Positions 19,901 through 29,204 of a stretch of DNA of 64,000 bases are shown here, one piece after another. The stretch covers positions 29,592 through 93,591 of the forward strand of contig CAVOSE010000013.1 of NCBI GenBank assembly GCA_963698775.1, in the 5' to 3' direction. The translations under genes and the position numbers were made by a program. Origin of the DNA: Thiohalocapsa sp963698775. GTDB lineage: Bacteria > Pseudomonadota > Gammaproteobacteria > Chromatiales > Chromatiaceae. Numbering within the stretch: position 1 is the stretch's first letter; each line of letters begins with the position of its first letter. Below the pieces are notes generated by a model. The model worked only from the letters and a program-made list of their open reading frames with translations. It was not told where the DNA came from and searched no databases.

Positions 19901-21619
19901 GTCCTCGTTGCTCAGCACCGGCTGATTGACCTCCAGGCGCCAATGCTTGCCGGCCTCGTCCAGCCCCAGCAGATTGGGCCGAGGCCCGATCAGAGACACC
20001 AGCGACATGACCAGCTCTTCACGGATCGGGTCGATGGGCGGATTAGTGACTTGTGCGAAATTCTGCTTGAAATAGGTCGATAGGTGCTTGGAGCGCGATG
20101 ACAACACCGATGGCGGGTTGTCCGCCCCCATGGAGCCGATCGCCTCTTGGCCCGTCAGCACCATTGGCGTCAGCAGGAACTTGATGTCCTCCTGACTGTA
20201 ACCAAAGGCCTGCTGCGCATCGAGCAGTACGTCCGCCTCCGGGGCCATGGGCGCGACGTCCGTGGGCAGCGCGTCGAGATGGATCTGGGTGCGATTGAGC
20301 CACTCGCGATAGGGCTTGGCGTCTGCCAGTTCGGCCTTGATCTCGGCATCGTCGATGATCCGGCCCTGCTCCAGGTCGATCAGGAACATCTTGCCGGGCT
20401 GCAGGCGCCACTTCTTGATCACGCGCTCGTCCTCGATGTCCAGCACGCCGGACTCCGAGGCCATGATGACCAAATCATCGTTTGTAACCAAATAGCGCGC
20501 CGGACGCAGGCCGTTGCGGTCCAGTGTGGCACCGATCTGACGGCCGTCGGTGAAGGCCACCGCCGCGGGGCCGTCCCAGGGCTCCATCAGCGCGGCGTGA
20601 TATTCGTAGAACGCGCGACGCTTCTCGTCCATGAGCTTGTTGCCGGACCAGGCCTCTGGGATCAGCAGCATCATGGCGTGGGCCAGCGAGTAGCCGCCCA
20701 TCACCAGCAACTCCAGCGCGTTATCGAAGCAGGCGGAGTCGGATTGGCCCTCGGGGATTAGCGGCCAGATGCTGTCGAGGTCGTCACCGAGGATCTCCGA
20801 CTCCATGGTGTGACGGCGAGCGGCCATCCAGTTGACGTTGCCACGCATGGTGTTGATCTCGCCGTTGTGGCAGATCATGCGGAATGGCTGCGCCAGGTCC
20901 CATGTCGGGAAGGTATTGGTGGAAAAGCGTTGATGCACCAGCGCCAGCGCAGAGGTGAAGCGCTCGTCGTGCAGGTCCAGGTAATAATTGCCTACCTGGC
21001 TCGCCAGCAGCATGCCCTTATAGTTGACAGTGCGAGAGGACATGGACGCCACGTAGTAGGCGGTCTTGTCGTAGCCGGCGGCGCGGATCTCGTTGTCCAT
21101 GCGCTTGCGCACGACAAACAGCCGGCGCTCGAAGGCGTCTTGATCCGCGCAGTTGTCGCCGCAGGCGACGAAGACCTGTCGCACCACCGGCTCCGACGGC
21201 AATACGCTTTCGCCGAGGTCGGTGTTGTCGACCGGCACATCGCGCCATCCGAGCACGGTCTGCCCACCGGACTCCAGATGGCGGGTCACGGTGGCCTGCA
21301 TCTCGACACGAGCGTGTTCGTCGCGGGGCAGGAAGACCATGCCAACGCCATAGTGGCCGGGCGCGGGCAGGTCGAAGTCGACGTTGGCACGGAAGAATTC
21401 GTCAGGAATTTGCACCAGAATGCCGGCACCGTCACCGGCCTTTGGATCGGCGCCGACCGCACCGCGGTGGGTCAGGCGCTCGAGGATCTCTAGACCCTGT
21501 TCGACGATCCGATGGCTCTTGGCGTTTTTGATATGGCAAACGAATCCGACACCGCAGGAGTCGCGCTCGTTTGAAGGATCGTAAAGTCCCTGTGCGGGTG
21601 GGTAAGCACGCAGGCTCAT
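16943..21619 (-). CDS. gltB: Glutamate synthase (NADPH) large subunit
   Basis: The 1558-residue alpha subunit makes glutamate from glutamine and 2-oxoglutarate. A short propeptide precedes Cys in ERDSCGVGFVCHIKN, the amidotransferase nucleophile after processing. The central and FMN domains include RFATGAMSFGSISYEAH, KPGEGGQLPGHKVN and GGTGASPLTSIKHAG. The 3Fe-4S Cys cluster is CIMMRKCHLNTCPVG. The C-terminal beta-helix contains repeated Gly-rich turns. It forms an operon with gltD. The position downstream of pil-aroKB is usual, but a gap of about 650 bp replaces the SPOR-domain gene often found there. Confidence 0.98.
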   Translation of the reverse strand: MSLRAYPPAQGLYDPSNERDSCGVGFVCHIKNAKSHRIVEQGLEILERLTHRGAVGADPKAGDGAGILVQIPDEFFRANVDFDLPAPGHYGVGMVFLPRDEHARVEMQATVTRHLESGGQTVLGWRDVPVDNTDLGESVLPSEPVVRQVFVACGDNCADQDAFERRLFVVRKRMDNEIRAAGYDKTAYYVASMSSRTVNYKGMLLASQVGNYYLDLHDERFTSALALVHQRFSTNTFPTWDLAQPFRMICHNGEINTMRGNVNWMAARRHTMESEILGDDLDSIWPLIPEGQSDSACFDNALELLVMGGYSLAHAMMLLIPEAWSGNKLMDEKRRAFYEYHAALMEPWDGPAAVAFTDGRQIGATLDRNGLRPARYLVTNDDLVIMASESGVLDIEDERVIKKWRLQPGKMFLIDLEQGRIIDDAEIKAELADAKPYREWLNRTQIHLDALPTDVAPMAPEADVLLDAQQAFGYSQEDIKFLLTPMVLTGQEAIGSMGADNPPSVLSSRSKHLSTYFKQNFAQVTNPPIDPIREELVMSLVSLIGPRPNLLGLDEAGKHWRLEVNQPVLSNEDLERIRHIQDNSGGAFRTKNLHMVYLASEGAEGMAPALDRLCAEAEQAVLDGHNILILSDRNTNADYVPIPALLATSAVHHHLIRRGLRTSAGLVVETGAALEVHHFATLAGYGAEAINPYLAFDTIQSLLPKLSQQSGEPLAFEEAQSRYIKAVGKGLKKVMSKMGISTFQSYCGAQIFDAVGLNRDFIGKYFTGTPSMVEGIGLSEVAREAVLWHNRGYGDEQILRKYLDVGGDYAYRLRGEDHIWTPETISKLQHATRANSANTFGEYSRLINEQTERLLTFRGLMDFKWADQPVPIDEVEPASEIVKRFATGAMSFGSISYEAHSTLAKAMNAIGGKSNTGEGGEEPERYQPLADGSSNPERSAIKQVASGRFGVTVEYLVNADDIQIKIAQGAKPGEGGQLPGHKVNAQIARVRHSTPGVGLISPPPHHDIYSIEDLAQLIHDLKNANPKARISVKLVSEVGVGTVAAGVSKAHADHVTIAGYDGGTGASPLTSIKHAGSPWEIGLAETHQTLVLNRLRGRIAVQVDGGLRTGRDVVIGALLGADEFGFATAPLIVEGCIMMRKCHLNTCPVGVATQDPELRKKFTGKPEHVINFFFFIAEEVRQLMARLGFRTINEMIGQMDRLEMRKAIDHWKAQGLDFSRILTKPAVAADVALYNCEAQEHGLERALDHELIRQAEPALERGEPVRIETNIRNYNRTFGTLLSGRVAERYGHAGLPDDTIHIKARGIGGQSFGAWLAQGVTVELEGEANDYVGKGLSGGRIVIYPPLDSGIDKAEDNIIVGNTVLYGAVTGEVYFRGVAGERFCVRNSGASAVVEGVGDHCCEYMTGGITVCLGPTGRNFAAGMSGGIAYVLDEEGDFESHCNLSMVELEPVTAEDDALELFDHQGGDLEAHGLVDVSHDMTRFDAIRLKQLIAKHLHYTNSDVARRILDDWEGMLPKFVKVMPVDYRLALEQMQSQRSRPPSVTMPHPSKIKTEVAN

Positions 21620-22272
21620 CTTTGGACCTCGCTAAAACCGGGTTTTCAAGTCGATTGCGTCTCCCGGCTGAGTGTCTTCAACACCCCCAGAAGTTCCGGC
21701 TTGGTCAATCGTTGTCTGGGATCGCGTTATTTTGGCCCGTCTCCTTTGGGAGCGGAACCCGTCGAATCGATCGGCGCGGGCGAGATCGCTGTTGCATTCG
21801 ATCGGACTTCCCGGCGCTGTCGCCGCGCATCTCAGGACCGAATCGGCATGATTCAGGACGCCCGCGGCGAGCCGATAATTATACTCGTCATGCAGAACGT
21901 ATGCCACAGCAGGGCCAGGCGCCTGGCTCGCGGCGCAGCCCTCGATTGATCCAATCTTGTGCATCGTAGCGGCACCCGCACCAATTTCGCCCAACAACTA
22001 CCCCCTTCGAGATCGGCAAAGCGGCGCTGGCCCCGGTGGCGGAGCCGCGCGGCCACATGGGCCGCGTGAACATCGAATTGGTTGCCGAACAGTAGGATAC
22101 GAATGGGGACATGGCCGTGCGGTCACGGGCGGCGGCAGACTGCGCGGCATTCGGTCGGCCGTTCGCCTCGCTGGTTGCGAGCCGCCGGGACGGGAAGATG
22201 CAAATTCGTAATCGGGTGACGCCAGGTGCCGACCCAGCCTGGCTGGCGCCCAGAGAAACGCAACCTCCCGCC
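21620..22272. other. Intergenic region between aroB and gltB, no gene recognised
   Basis: These 650 bases probably hold the gltB promoter at their left end. The short frames on both strands are Arg/Pro-rich with no conserved motif. In related genomes a DamX/SPOR-domain gene often sits between aroB and gltB; I find no trace of one here. Confidence 0.5.
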
Positions 22273-23361
22273 TCAATGCGCCCCCTCGATAACGGACCGC
22301 AAGTCCTCAGCACTGAAGTCTGTCGTCACCACGGCATCGCCGATGCCCCGCAGCAGCACCAGCCGTAGCGTGCCGTTGAGAACCTTCTTGTCCACCGCCA
22401 TGAGTTCAAGCCAGCGGTCCGTTGGGATCGCCACTGGCGGATCGACCGGCAGACCGAAACGCTGCAGCAGCTCGCGAGTGCGAGCGACGGCGCCCTGATC
22501 CAGCCAGCCGAGCCGGCGGGACAGTTCCGCGGCCATCACCATACCCACCGACACGGCCTCGCCGTGCAGCCATGCTCCGTAGCCAGAGGCCGTCTCGATG
22601 GCATGCCCGAAGGTATGCCCGAGGTTGAGCAGCGCCCGCTGGCCGGACTCGCGCTCGTCCGCGGCCACCACCTCGGCTTTGTTGCGACAGGAACGCTCCA
22701 CGGCCTCGCTGAGAGCGCCCGGATCACGCGCCAGCAGTGAAGCGGCATTGGCCTCCAGCCAGTGAAAAAAGGCCTGGTCGCGAATCAACCCGTACTTGAC
22801 CACCTCGGCCAGCCCGGCGGCCAGCTCGGGGTCCGGCAGCGTGCCCAGCGTGTCGGTATCGGCGATGACGACCTGCGGCTGATGGAAGGCGCCGATCATA
22901 TTCTTGCCGGCGGGGTGGTTGACACCGGTCTTGCCGCCGACGGAGGAATCCACCTGCGCCAGCAGCGTCGTCGGCACCTGGATAAAGGCGACGCCACGCT
23001 GATAACAGGCCGCGGCAAAGCCCGCCATGTCACCGATCACCCCGCCTCCCAGTGCGACCAGGGTGCAATCGCGGCCGAACCGTTGCTCTAGCAAGGCGTC
23101 GAAGATGCGGTTCCATGTCGCCAAATCCTTATGGATCTCACCATCCGGCAAGATCACTTGGCTGACCCGCAGGCTCGCCAACGCGGACCTGACCGGCGCG
23201 AGGTAGAGCGGCGCAACCGTCTCGTTGCTGACGATCATCACCTGAGACGACGCGATATGTGGAAGGTATAGTTCCGCCTTCCCGATCAGAGCCGCACCAA
23301 TGTGGATCGGATAGGCGCGATCACCGAGCTCTACCGTCAGGGTACGCTTAACGGTGGTCAT
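22273..23361 (-). CDS. aroB: 3-dehydroquinate synthase
   Basis: AroB, the second step of the shikimate pathway, is NAD- and metal-dependent. The 362 residues include YPIHIGAALIGK, VSNETVAPLYL, LPDGEIHKDLATWNRI, then ALGGGVIGDMAGFAAACYQRG and VPTTLLAQVDSSVGGKTGVN, which carry the NAD and substrate-binding residues. LLNLGHTFGHAIETASGYG and WLHGEAVSVGMVMAA provide metal-ligand His residues. It starts one base after the aroK stop, so the two are co-transcribed, downstream of pilMNOPQ. Confidence 0.97.
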   Translation of the reverse strand: MTTVKRTLTVELGDRAYPIHIGAALIGKAELYLPHIASSQVMIVSNETVAPLYLAPVRSALASLRVSQVILPDGEIHKDLATWNRIFDALLEQRFGRDCTLVALGGGVIGDMAGFAAACYQRGVAFIQVPTTLLAQVDSSVGGKTGVNHPAGKNMIGAFHQPQVVIADTDTLGTLPDPELAAGLAEVVKYGLIRDQAFFHWLEANAASLLARDPGALSEAVERSCRNKAEVVAADERESGQRALLNLGHTFGHAIETASGYGAWLHGEAVSVGMVMAAELSRRLGWLDQGAVARTRELLQRFGLPVDPPVAIPTDRWLELMAVDKKVLNGTLRLVLLRGIGDAVVTTDFSAEDLRSVIEGAH

Positions 23362-23362
23362 G

Positions 23363-23887
23363 TCAGAGGTCTTCAGCCTCGAGACGACGTCGAACCTCTT
23401 TGACCACCGACGAGGTGCCGCGGCGCTCGGTGGACACCACCATATCGGCGATCTGCCGATAGATCGGCTCGCGCTCAGCCATCAGGTCCCGTAGTTTTTG
23501 CTGCGGGTCGTCGGTGTGCAGCAACGGCCGATTGCGGTCACGGGCGGTGCGGGCATGCTGTTGTTCGGGGCTGCAGTGCAGGTAGATCACCAGGCCTCGG
23601 GCGGCGAGTTGCTGGCGGTTTTCCGGCAGCAGCACGGCACCACCGCCGGTCGCGAGCACGATATTCTCGTTCGCCGCCAGTTCTTCGATGACGAGACGCT
23701 CACGGCTGCGAAAGCCGTCCTCGCCTTCGTACTCGAAGATGGTTGCGATATCGACACCGGTGCGGCGCTGGATCTCTTGATCGCTGTCCTGGAACTCGTA
23801 ACCCAGTGACTGCGCCAGTTGCCGGCCGATGGTGCTCTTACCGGCCCCCATGGGACCAACGAGGAAAATGTTCTGTGGGCGAATCAT
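23363..23887 (-). CDS. aroK: Shikimate kinase
   Basis: AroK phosphorylates shikimate with ATP. Taking the ATG at 23887 gives 174 residues beginning MIRPQNIFLVGPMGAGKSTIG, a typical start with the Walker A loop. FQDSDQEIQRRTGVDIATIF binds shikimate, FRSRERLVIEEL follows, and VLATGGGAV is the third substrate-binding motif. The lid region is ARTARDRNRPLL. The open frame continues upstream to 23941, but that part lacks family similarity. It lies 70 bp downstream of pilQ. Confidence 0.96.
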   Translation of the reverse strand: MIRPQNIFLVGPMGAGKSTIGRQLAQSLGYEFQDSDQEIQRRTGVDIATIFEYEGEDGFRSRERLVIEELAANENIVLATGGGAVLLPENRQQLAARGLVIYLHCSPEQQHARTARDRNRPLLHTDDPQQKLRDLMAEREPIYRQIADMVVSTERRGTSSVVKEVRRRLEAEDL

Positions 23888-23959
23888 GCGGTCCAGGTAT
23901 GCCAGATTTGCCGCCCATGGGCAAGGGGAAAGCCCCGGCAAATCGATTAATGTAGATCC

Positions 23960-26293
23960 TCAGCGGTTCGCTTGGACACTCTTTAGAATCTTCGGGGTCA
24001 CGAAAATCAGCAACTCTTCGTTGTTGTCGCTGCGCTGAGTAGTCTTAAACAGATTTCCAACCACGGGCAGGTCTCCAAGCCAGGGCACCTGCTCGCGCTG
24101 AAAGGTCTTCTCGCGCTCGTAGACACCGCCCAGCACAACTGTCTCTCCGTTGTCGACCAAGACCGAGGTCTCGACCGAACGCGTGTCCACCGGCGGTACC
24201 CCGAGCACGTCGCGGGTAAAATCCGGGTTGTCCTTATTGACCTTCAGATCCATGATTATGCGGTCATCGGGGGTTATATGGGGCGTCACTTCGAGTTTCA
24301 GTACCGCTTCCTTGAATGCAACCGCGGTCCCTCCCCCAACGCCTCCCGTCTGCTCCTGGTAAGGTATCTCCTGACCCACCTTGATCACGGCCTGGCTCTG
24401 GTCCGATGTCACCACACGCGGCGCCGAAACCAACTCGCCACGACCCTCGCGTTGCATCGCGGAAAGTTCCAACTGCAGCAGGTACGAGCCGACTTTGCCG
24501 AGCAGAAAGTTGATGGCACCGGACGGCGTCGGGGCCGGCAGGTTGACGAACAACGCCTCGTTGCCCGAGCCCGCTGGAATCTCGATACTGGAATTGTACG
24601 GTTCCAGCGGGACGCCCGAACCTCGATAGGGGCCGGCGTCCGCCGAAGGATCTTGATAGAACTGGCTGTTGTATGCCCCGAGGAACGGACCCTTGTCGAT
24701 CTCGGACGTACCGCCCAGGTATCCCGGCTGACCGCCGCCGACGAGCAACTCGTTGCCGCCTGTCGCCCCCATGGAACCGGTCAGACCGAAACGAACCCCC
24801 AGATCACGGGCAAAGTCGTCGTTGGCTATCACCACCTGGGACTCGATCATGACTTGACGCACCGGCACATCAAGGCGATTCACGAGACGCCTGACGTCCT
24901 CCAATTTCGCCGCGGTATCCTGGACCAACAGCGTGTTGGTGCGATCGTCGACGGTCACGCTGCCTCGGTCCGGCGTCATCAGGTTGTTGTCTTCGGATTT
25001 TAACAGCGTCGCGAGACTCCCCGCATTCGCGTAGTTGACCTGAATAAATTCAGACCGCAGCGGCGCAAGTTCCTCGATCTGCACCTTCGACTCCAGCTCG
25101 AGCTTCTCCTGCGCGGCGATCTCCTGGGTTGGCGCGACCATGATGACATTGCCGGTCTGGCGCATGGAAAGCCCCTTGGTCTTCAGGATGATATCCAGCG
25201 CTTGATCCCAGGGGACGTTCTTCAGCCGCAGCGTGATGTTGCCGCGGACGGTGTCGCTGGCCACCAGGTTCAAGCCGGTGAAGTCAGCCAAGAGTTGCAA
25301 TACGGCACGCACCTCGATGTCCTGGAAGTTCAGAGACAACCGGTCGCCGTCGTAGACGATCTTGTCACGCTCGATTTGTTCTTTTTCCGCCGCCGTCAGC
25401 GACCGGAATTCGACCGTGAACAGGTTGTCGGTCTGATAGGCAAGATACTCGTATTCCTCGGTGGTCTTGATGTCGACCTTGACGTCGCCGCCGCTGGCGC
25501 GGGATTCCACCGCGACCACCGGCGTCGCGAAATCCACCACGTCCAGGCGGCGAAACAGGCGCTGCGGCAGCTGGGTATTGGCGATGTCCACGATCACGTC
25601 GCGACCCTGCTCCCGCACGCTCACCGCGGTTTCCGCTAAAGGGAGAGTGATGATCACGCGCCCCTCACCGTCGGCACCGCGACGAAAATCGATGTTCTTC
25701 ACCGACCCGCGCGCGGCTTGCCGCATTGCCGTGCGCGCTCGACTCGTCGGGGGCGTGCGCGATCCGGACCGCGCATCAGGCTGCGAGGCCTGCCGCGGGG
25801 CCGGTGCCGAGGGCTCAGGATTCAAAGCGATTGTGACGCGATTGCCGCGGGTCGACACCTCGTAGGGCACGGAATCATTGAGATTGATGACCACCCGCGT
25901 GCGATCGCTCGCCTCGATCGCGACCAGACTGTGGGCGACCCCAAGACCGATGGGCATCTGCTTCCTGTCGAGTCCGCTGTTGACGCCGGGGAAATCGATG
26001 GCGATCCGCGCCGGGTTCTCGGTCGCGAAGTCGGTCGGCGTTGGCACTGCGCCGGAAAAGACCAAATCGATCTCGACCTGATTGCCGGGCAGTGATGCAA
26101 ACTCGACATCCTCAAGGACGACGGCGAGCGCGACGCGGGGCACGACCACCAACGCGATCAGCACCAGACAAAGTCGGGCGCCGATACCGAAAAACCCCTG
26201 ACCAAGCAACGGGGATTTTGTCTTCCAGCGTGGTGCCGCACCCAGGGCGATCGGCAAATATCGGCGGGATTGACGTAAAATGCGTGCGTGCAT
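23960..26293 (-). CDS. pilQ: Type IV pilus secretin
   Basis: PilQ forms the outer-membrane channel for type IV pili. With the ATG at 26293 (MHARILRQSRRYLPI) it has 777 residues and a signal/hydrophobic segment near residue 45. AMIN domains follow (VEIDLVFSGAVPTPTDF and VIITLPLAETAVSVR), then a secretin N-domain (LSLNFQDIEVRAVLQLLADF and DQALDIILKTKGLSMRQTGN). The secretin core includes VTPHITPDDRIIMDLKVNKD and VPWLGDLPVVGNLFKTTQRS. The frame extends upstream to 26485 but would overlap pilP, so the later start is chosen. It is the last gene of pilMNOPQ. Confidence 0.95.
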   Translation of the reverse strand: MHARILRQSRRYLPIALGAAPRWKTKSPLLGQGFFGIGARLCLVLIALVVVPRVALAVVLEDVEFASLPGNQVEIDLVFSGAVPTPTDFATENPARIAIDFPGVNSGLDRKQMPIGLGVAHSLVAIEASDRTRVVINLNDSVPYEVSTRGNRVTIALNPEPSAPAPRQASQPDARSGSRTPPTSRARTAMRQAARGSVKNIDFRRGADGEGRVIITLPLAETAVSVREQGRDVIVDIANTQLPQRLFRRLDVVDFATPVVAVESRASGGDVKVDIKTTEEYEYLAYQTDNLFTVEFRSLTAAEKEQIERDKIVYDGDRLSLNFQDIEVRAVLQLLADFTGLNLVASDTVRGNITLRLKNVPWDQALDIILKTKGLSMRQTGNVIMVAPTQEIAAQEKLELESKVQIEELAPLRSEFIQVNYANAGSLATLLKSEDNNLMTPDRGSVTVDDRTNTLLVQDTAAKLEDVRRLVNRLDVPVRQVMIESQVVIANDDFARDLGVRFGLTGSMGATGGNELLVGGGQPGYLGGTSEIDKGPFLGAYNSQFYQDPSADAGPYRGSGVPLEPYNSSIEIPAGSGNEALFVNLPAPTPSGAINFLLGKVGSYLLQLELSAMQREGRGELVSAPRVVTSDQSQAVIKVGQEIPYQEQTGGVGGGTAVAFKEAVLKLEVTPHITPDDRIIMDLKVNKDNPDFTRDVLGVPPVDTRSVETSVLVDNGETVVLGGVYEREKTFQREQVPWLGDLPVVGNLFKTTQRSDNNEELLIFVTPKILKSVQANR

Positions 26294-26327
26294 GTCTAGG
26301 ATCTCGGTGCGCTCGCCTGCGCGGTCG

Positions 26328-26924
26328 CTACTGTTTGAGGGCAATCGCCGACTCGACCTCTCGCCAGCTGCCGGGGCCGTCACCGACGATCTCGGTAAGT
26401 TGAATCCCTTCAGGACTGATGCGTGTAATCTGGCCATTGTTCTGCCCCAGGTAGTTTCCGACGCGCACCCGATGCAGGATGCCATCCGGCGTCAACACCA
26501 GTCCCCAGCGGGTCTCGTATTGCTCCAGGGTCCCGACCATCCGCAGCGAATCCAGCGAGAATTGCTCCAACTCCTCCTTGCGGCGCAGCGGGTCGGGGGC
26601 GATGCCGTCACCGCGTTGCGGCATCACCGCGCGGGCGGTGCGGTCGTCCATCGCAAAGGGATCGCGGCGATTTCCAGGCTCGTAGACGTAGGTGTCCACC
26701 TGGGGAATCTCCGGCAGCGGCTCGAGCGGCGCCGGAGGACGTTGTTTGACCTTTTCGATATAGGCTTGCAACGCCTCCATGTTCGACCCGCTGCATGCAG
26801 CCAACAGCAGCGCGGCCAACAGCGCGGGCGGCAACGCTGGCAACACTGGAGGCGGCGAGCCTGACCCTGGACCGAGGCGAAGGCCGCGCAGCAACATGGG
26901 AGAGGCGTCGCGAGCCCTCATCAT
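26328..26924 (-). CDS. pilP: Type IV pilus lipoprotein
   Basis: PilP links the inner-membrane PilMNO platform to PilQ. The protein is 198 residues with a lipobox LAAC at about residues 41-44; the long stretch before it suggests the true start is a later codon, for example the Met at residue 10. The mature part contains YVYEPGNRRDPFAM, LEQFSLDSLRMVGTLEQY and WGLVLTPDGILHRVRVGNYLG, all characteristic of PilP. The annotated ATG overlaps the pilO stop by 4 bp. Confidence 0.93.
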   Translation of the reverse strand: MMRARDASPMLLRGLRLGPGSGSPPPVLPALPPALLAALLLAACSGSNMEALQAYIEKVKQRPPAPLEPLPEIPQVDTYVYEPGNRRDPFAMDDRTARAVMPQRGDGIAPDPLRRKEELEQFSLDSLRMVGTLEQYETRWGLVLTPDGILHRVRVGNYLGQNNGQITRISPEGIQLTEIVGDGPGSWREVESAIALKQ

Positions 26925-27526
26925 TCCACCGCGGTCTCGTCGAGGTAGCGATACGTCTTCACGGTGGCGTTCAGCGCCAACCGCTGACCCTTCGCGCCGT
27001 CGCGACCGCCTGGAGCGGCGATCTTGACATCGTGTATGGTGACGATACGCGGCAGGGCCGCGAGCCCACTGATGAAGCGGCCAAAGTCGTGATACTGACC
27101 ATTGACGCGCACCTGAATTGGCAACTCAGAGTAGAAATCTCTGTTCTGTTCCCCAGCTGGCTGGAACAACTCGAACTCCAACCCCGCCGCCAGGCCGGTT
27201 TGCGAGACATCCACCAGCAATGCCGCAACCTCCGTCTTGTCCGGCAGCTGCCGCAACATGGCGCCGAACGATTCGCGCATTTCGACCAATTGTTGTTGAT
27301 AGGCCTCCAGGTTGGCTGACTTTTCCTGCTTTTGCTCAAACGTGGCGCGTAGTGTCACCTCTTCGGCTACAGCACTGTCTAACCGCGTCAATTGTTTGCT
27401 GACAATGAAGTAATACCAAGCAAAGCCAATCAATAGACACAGGAAGAGAATCAGTGCGGCCTTTGCGATGATCGGCCATTCACCGATGTTGCTCAATTCC
27501 AGTTCGCTGAGATCACTGAGTTCCAT
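26921..27526 (-). CDS. pilO: Type IV pilus inner-membrane platform protein
   Basis: PilO is a bitopic inner-membrane protein that pairs with PilN. It has 201 residues with one membrane helix (about residues 20-42, AALILFLCLLIGFAWYYFIV), a coiled coil up to about residue 95 (LRATFEQKQEKSANLEAYQQ and following), and a ferredoxin-like periplasmic domain with YSELPIQVRVNGQYHDFGRF. It lies between pilN (33-bp gap) and pilP (4-bp overlap). Confidence 0.94.
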   Translation of the reverse strand: MELSDLSELELSNIGEWPIIAKAALILFLCLLIGFAWYYFIVSKQLTRLDSAVAEEVTLRATFEQKQEKSANLEAYQQQLVEMRESFGAMLRQLPDKTEVAALLVDVSQTGLAAGLEFELFQPAGEQNRDFYSELPIQVRVNGQYHDFGRFISGLAALPRIVTIHDVKIAAPGGRDGAKGQRLALNATVKTYRYLDETAVE

Positions 27527-27559
27527 GTTGACGCCAAAGTTTTACGTAAAGAGGTCGCA

Positions 27560-28129
27560 TCAGAGCCCAGCCTGCTGCTCAATGTCTTTAAGCCGTTGCT
27601 GGGTGAACTTGAGCCGGAAATGACTCAAGCCCGTACCGGTTTGGTCTTTGTTCTCAATCACCAGCAACTGCGGGTCACCGATCCACACTGACGCCTGAAT
27701 GTTGCGCATAAAGGCCGATACCCGGGCGTTCGACTGCGCCCTCCCCTCGACCTCGACACGATTGCCGGTCTGATTAACGCGCGTGACGAACACGCCCTCC
27801 GGAATCGCGACGACCAACTCGTCGAACAGATGCACGATCTCCGGGCGGCTTTCCTGAAGCTGCTGAATGACGTTCATCCGCGCGAGCAGGCGAGCCTTGG
27901 TCTTTTCCAGCTTGTCGATCTCTTTGATACGCACGTTGAGCTTCGCAATTTCCTTCTGCAGCAGCGCGTTGCGATCATGCTGACCGTCGATCATACCCTC
28001 GACATACAACTGAACGCCCAGCCCGATCAGCACCACGAGACCCAGCGCCAAACCGCCCACGATCGCGAAATCCCGCCGGTGGCGACGGCGCTCCGCATCA
28101 CGCCAGGGCAGTAGATTGATTCTCGCCAT
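27560..28129 (-). CDS. pilN: Type IV pilus inner-membrane platform protein
   Basis: PilN anchors PilM through its cytoplasmic N terminus. That motif is intact: MARINLLPWRDAERRRHRRD, with the INLLPWR signature. A membrane helix spans about residues 23-45 (VGGLALGLVVLIGLGVQLYV), then a coiled coil, then a periplasmic domain with VFVTRVNQTGNRVEVEGRAQ. The total is 189 residues. The start is 1 bp from the pilM stop. Confidence 0.95.
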   Translation of the reverse strand: MARINLLPWRDAERRRHRRDFAIVGGLALGLVVLIGLGVQLYVEGMIDGQHDRNALLQKEIAKLNVRIKEIDKLEKTKARLLARMNVIQQLQESRPEIVHLFDELVVAIPEGVFVTRVNQTGNRVEVEGRAQSNARVSAFMRNIQASVWIGDPQLLVIENKDQTGTGLSHFRLKFTQQRLKDIEQQAGL

Positions 28130-28130
28130 A

Positions 28131-29204
28131 TCAGTCGAAGGTCCGCAGCGCGAGTCCGGTTGCTATCATCAGTGACGGCGCCGCATCGCCGATGGCTTTC
28201 GCATCAATCCCCGGCGCCAGCCCCATTGACGCCAATGGATTCGCGATAGTCACCGGAAGGCCTAGCCGCTCCTCGATCACTACCTCGATCTGGGGAAATC
28301 TGGCAGCGCCGCCGGTCAGAATGACCTGGTCGGTTCGGCTGAAACTGCTCGCGGAATAGAAGAACTGCAGCGCCCGCGTGATCTGCTGCGCCAGCGCCTC
28401 CTTGAATGGACCAAGAATATCGGTCTCGAAATTCTCTGGCAGGGCGTCGGCGTCAAGCCTCTCCAGAACCTCGCGCCGGCGCAAGCCGTAGCGGCGCTGA
28501 ACCTCGTCCAGCAATTGATTGCCGCCGAAATTCTGTTCTCTGGTGTAGACGGTGTTACCGACGTGCAAGACATGTAGCGTGGTCGCGGTTGCCCCCACAT
28601 CCACCACGGCAACGGTCTGGTCGTGACGCTCGTCGTCAAAGCGGCCCAACAGTAGCGAGCAGGCATTCTCCATCGCATAGGCTTCGACGTCGACGATAGC
28701 TGCCCCGAGGCCCGCCAGCTCGAGTGCGGCAACCCGGTCGTCGACATTCTCGCGACGCGACGCCGCAAGCAGCACGTCGACCATCTCCGCGTTGCCCTTG
28801 GTCGGGCCGACAACATCGAAGTCGATATTCACCTCTTCGAGCGGGTACGGGATGTATTGATCCGCCTCGAGTTGAATCTGCGTTTCCATTTCCGCGTCCG
28901 ATAGGGACGCCATCATCGGGATGACCTTGGTGATGACCGCCGAGCCAGACACTGCCACCGCTGCCCACTTAGCCTTGCTGCCCGAGCGTACAACGGCGCG
29001 CTGGATGCTTTGCCCAACGGCGTCGATATCGGCAATCTTCTTCTCGACCACAGCGCTCGCTGGGAGTGGCTCTACGGCAAAGGCCTCGACGCGATACAGC
29101 TCGGTCGTCACATCAAGCGTTTGGCTCAACTCGATCAGCTTGATTGAGGTCGAACTGATATCGATGCCAAGTACCTGCCTGGATTTTCGGCGGAAACTGA
29201 ACAT
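28131..29204 (-). CDS. pilM: Type IV pilus actin-like ATPase
   Basis: PilM is the cytoplasmic actin-fold protein of the pilus alignment complex. It has 357 residues: VLGIDISSTSIKLIELSQ (phosphate 1 motif), then YPLEEVNIDFDVVGP, AVVDVGATATTLHVLHVG (phosphate 2 motif), and VILTGGAARFPQIEVVIEERLG (adenosine motif). It is the first gene of pilMNOPQ. A TATAAC on the minus strand at 29233-29238 could be its -10 element. Confidence 0.95.
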   Translation of the reverse strand: MFSFRRKSRQVLGIDISSTSIKLIELSQTLDVTTELYRVEAFAVEPLPASAVVEKKIADIDAVGQSIQRAVVRSGSKAKWAAVAVSGSAVITKVIPMMASLSDAEMETQIQLEADQYIPYPLEEVNIDFDVVGPTKGNAEMVDVLLAASRRENVDDRVAALELAGLGAAIVDVEAYAMENACSLLLGRFDDERHDQTVAVVDVGATATTLHVLHVGNTVYTREQNFGGNQLLDEVQRRYGLRRREVLERLDADALPENFETDILGPFKEALAQQITRALQFFYSASSFSRTDQVILTGGAARFPQIEVVIEERLGLPVTIANPLASMGLAPGIDAKAIGDAAPSLMIATGLALRTFD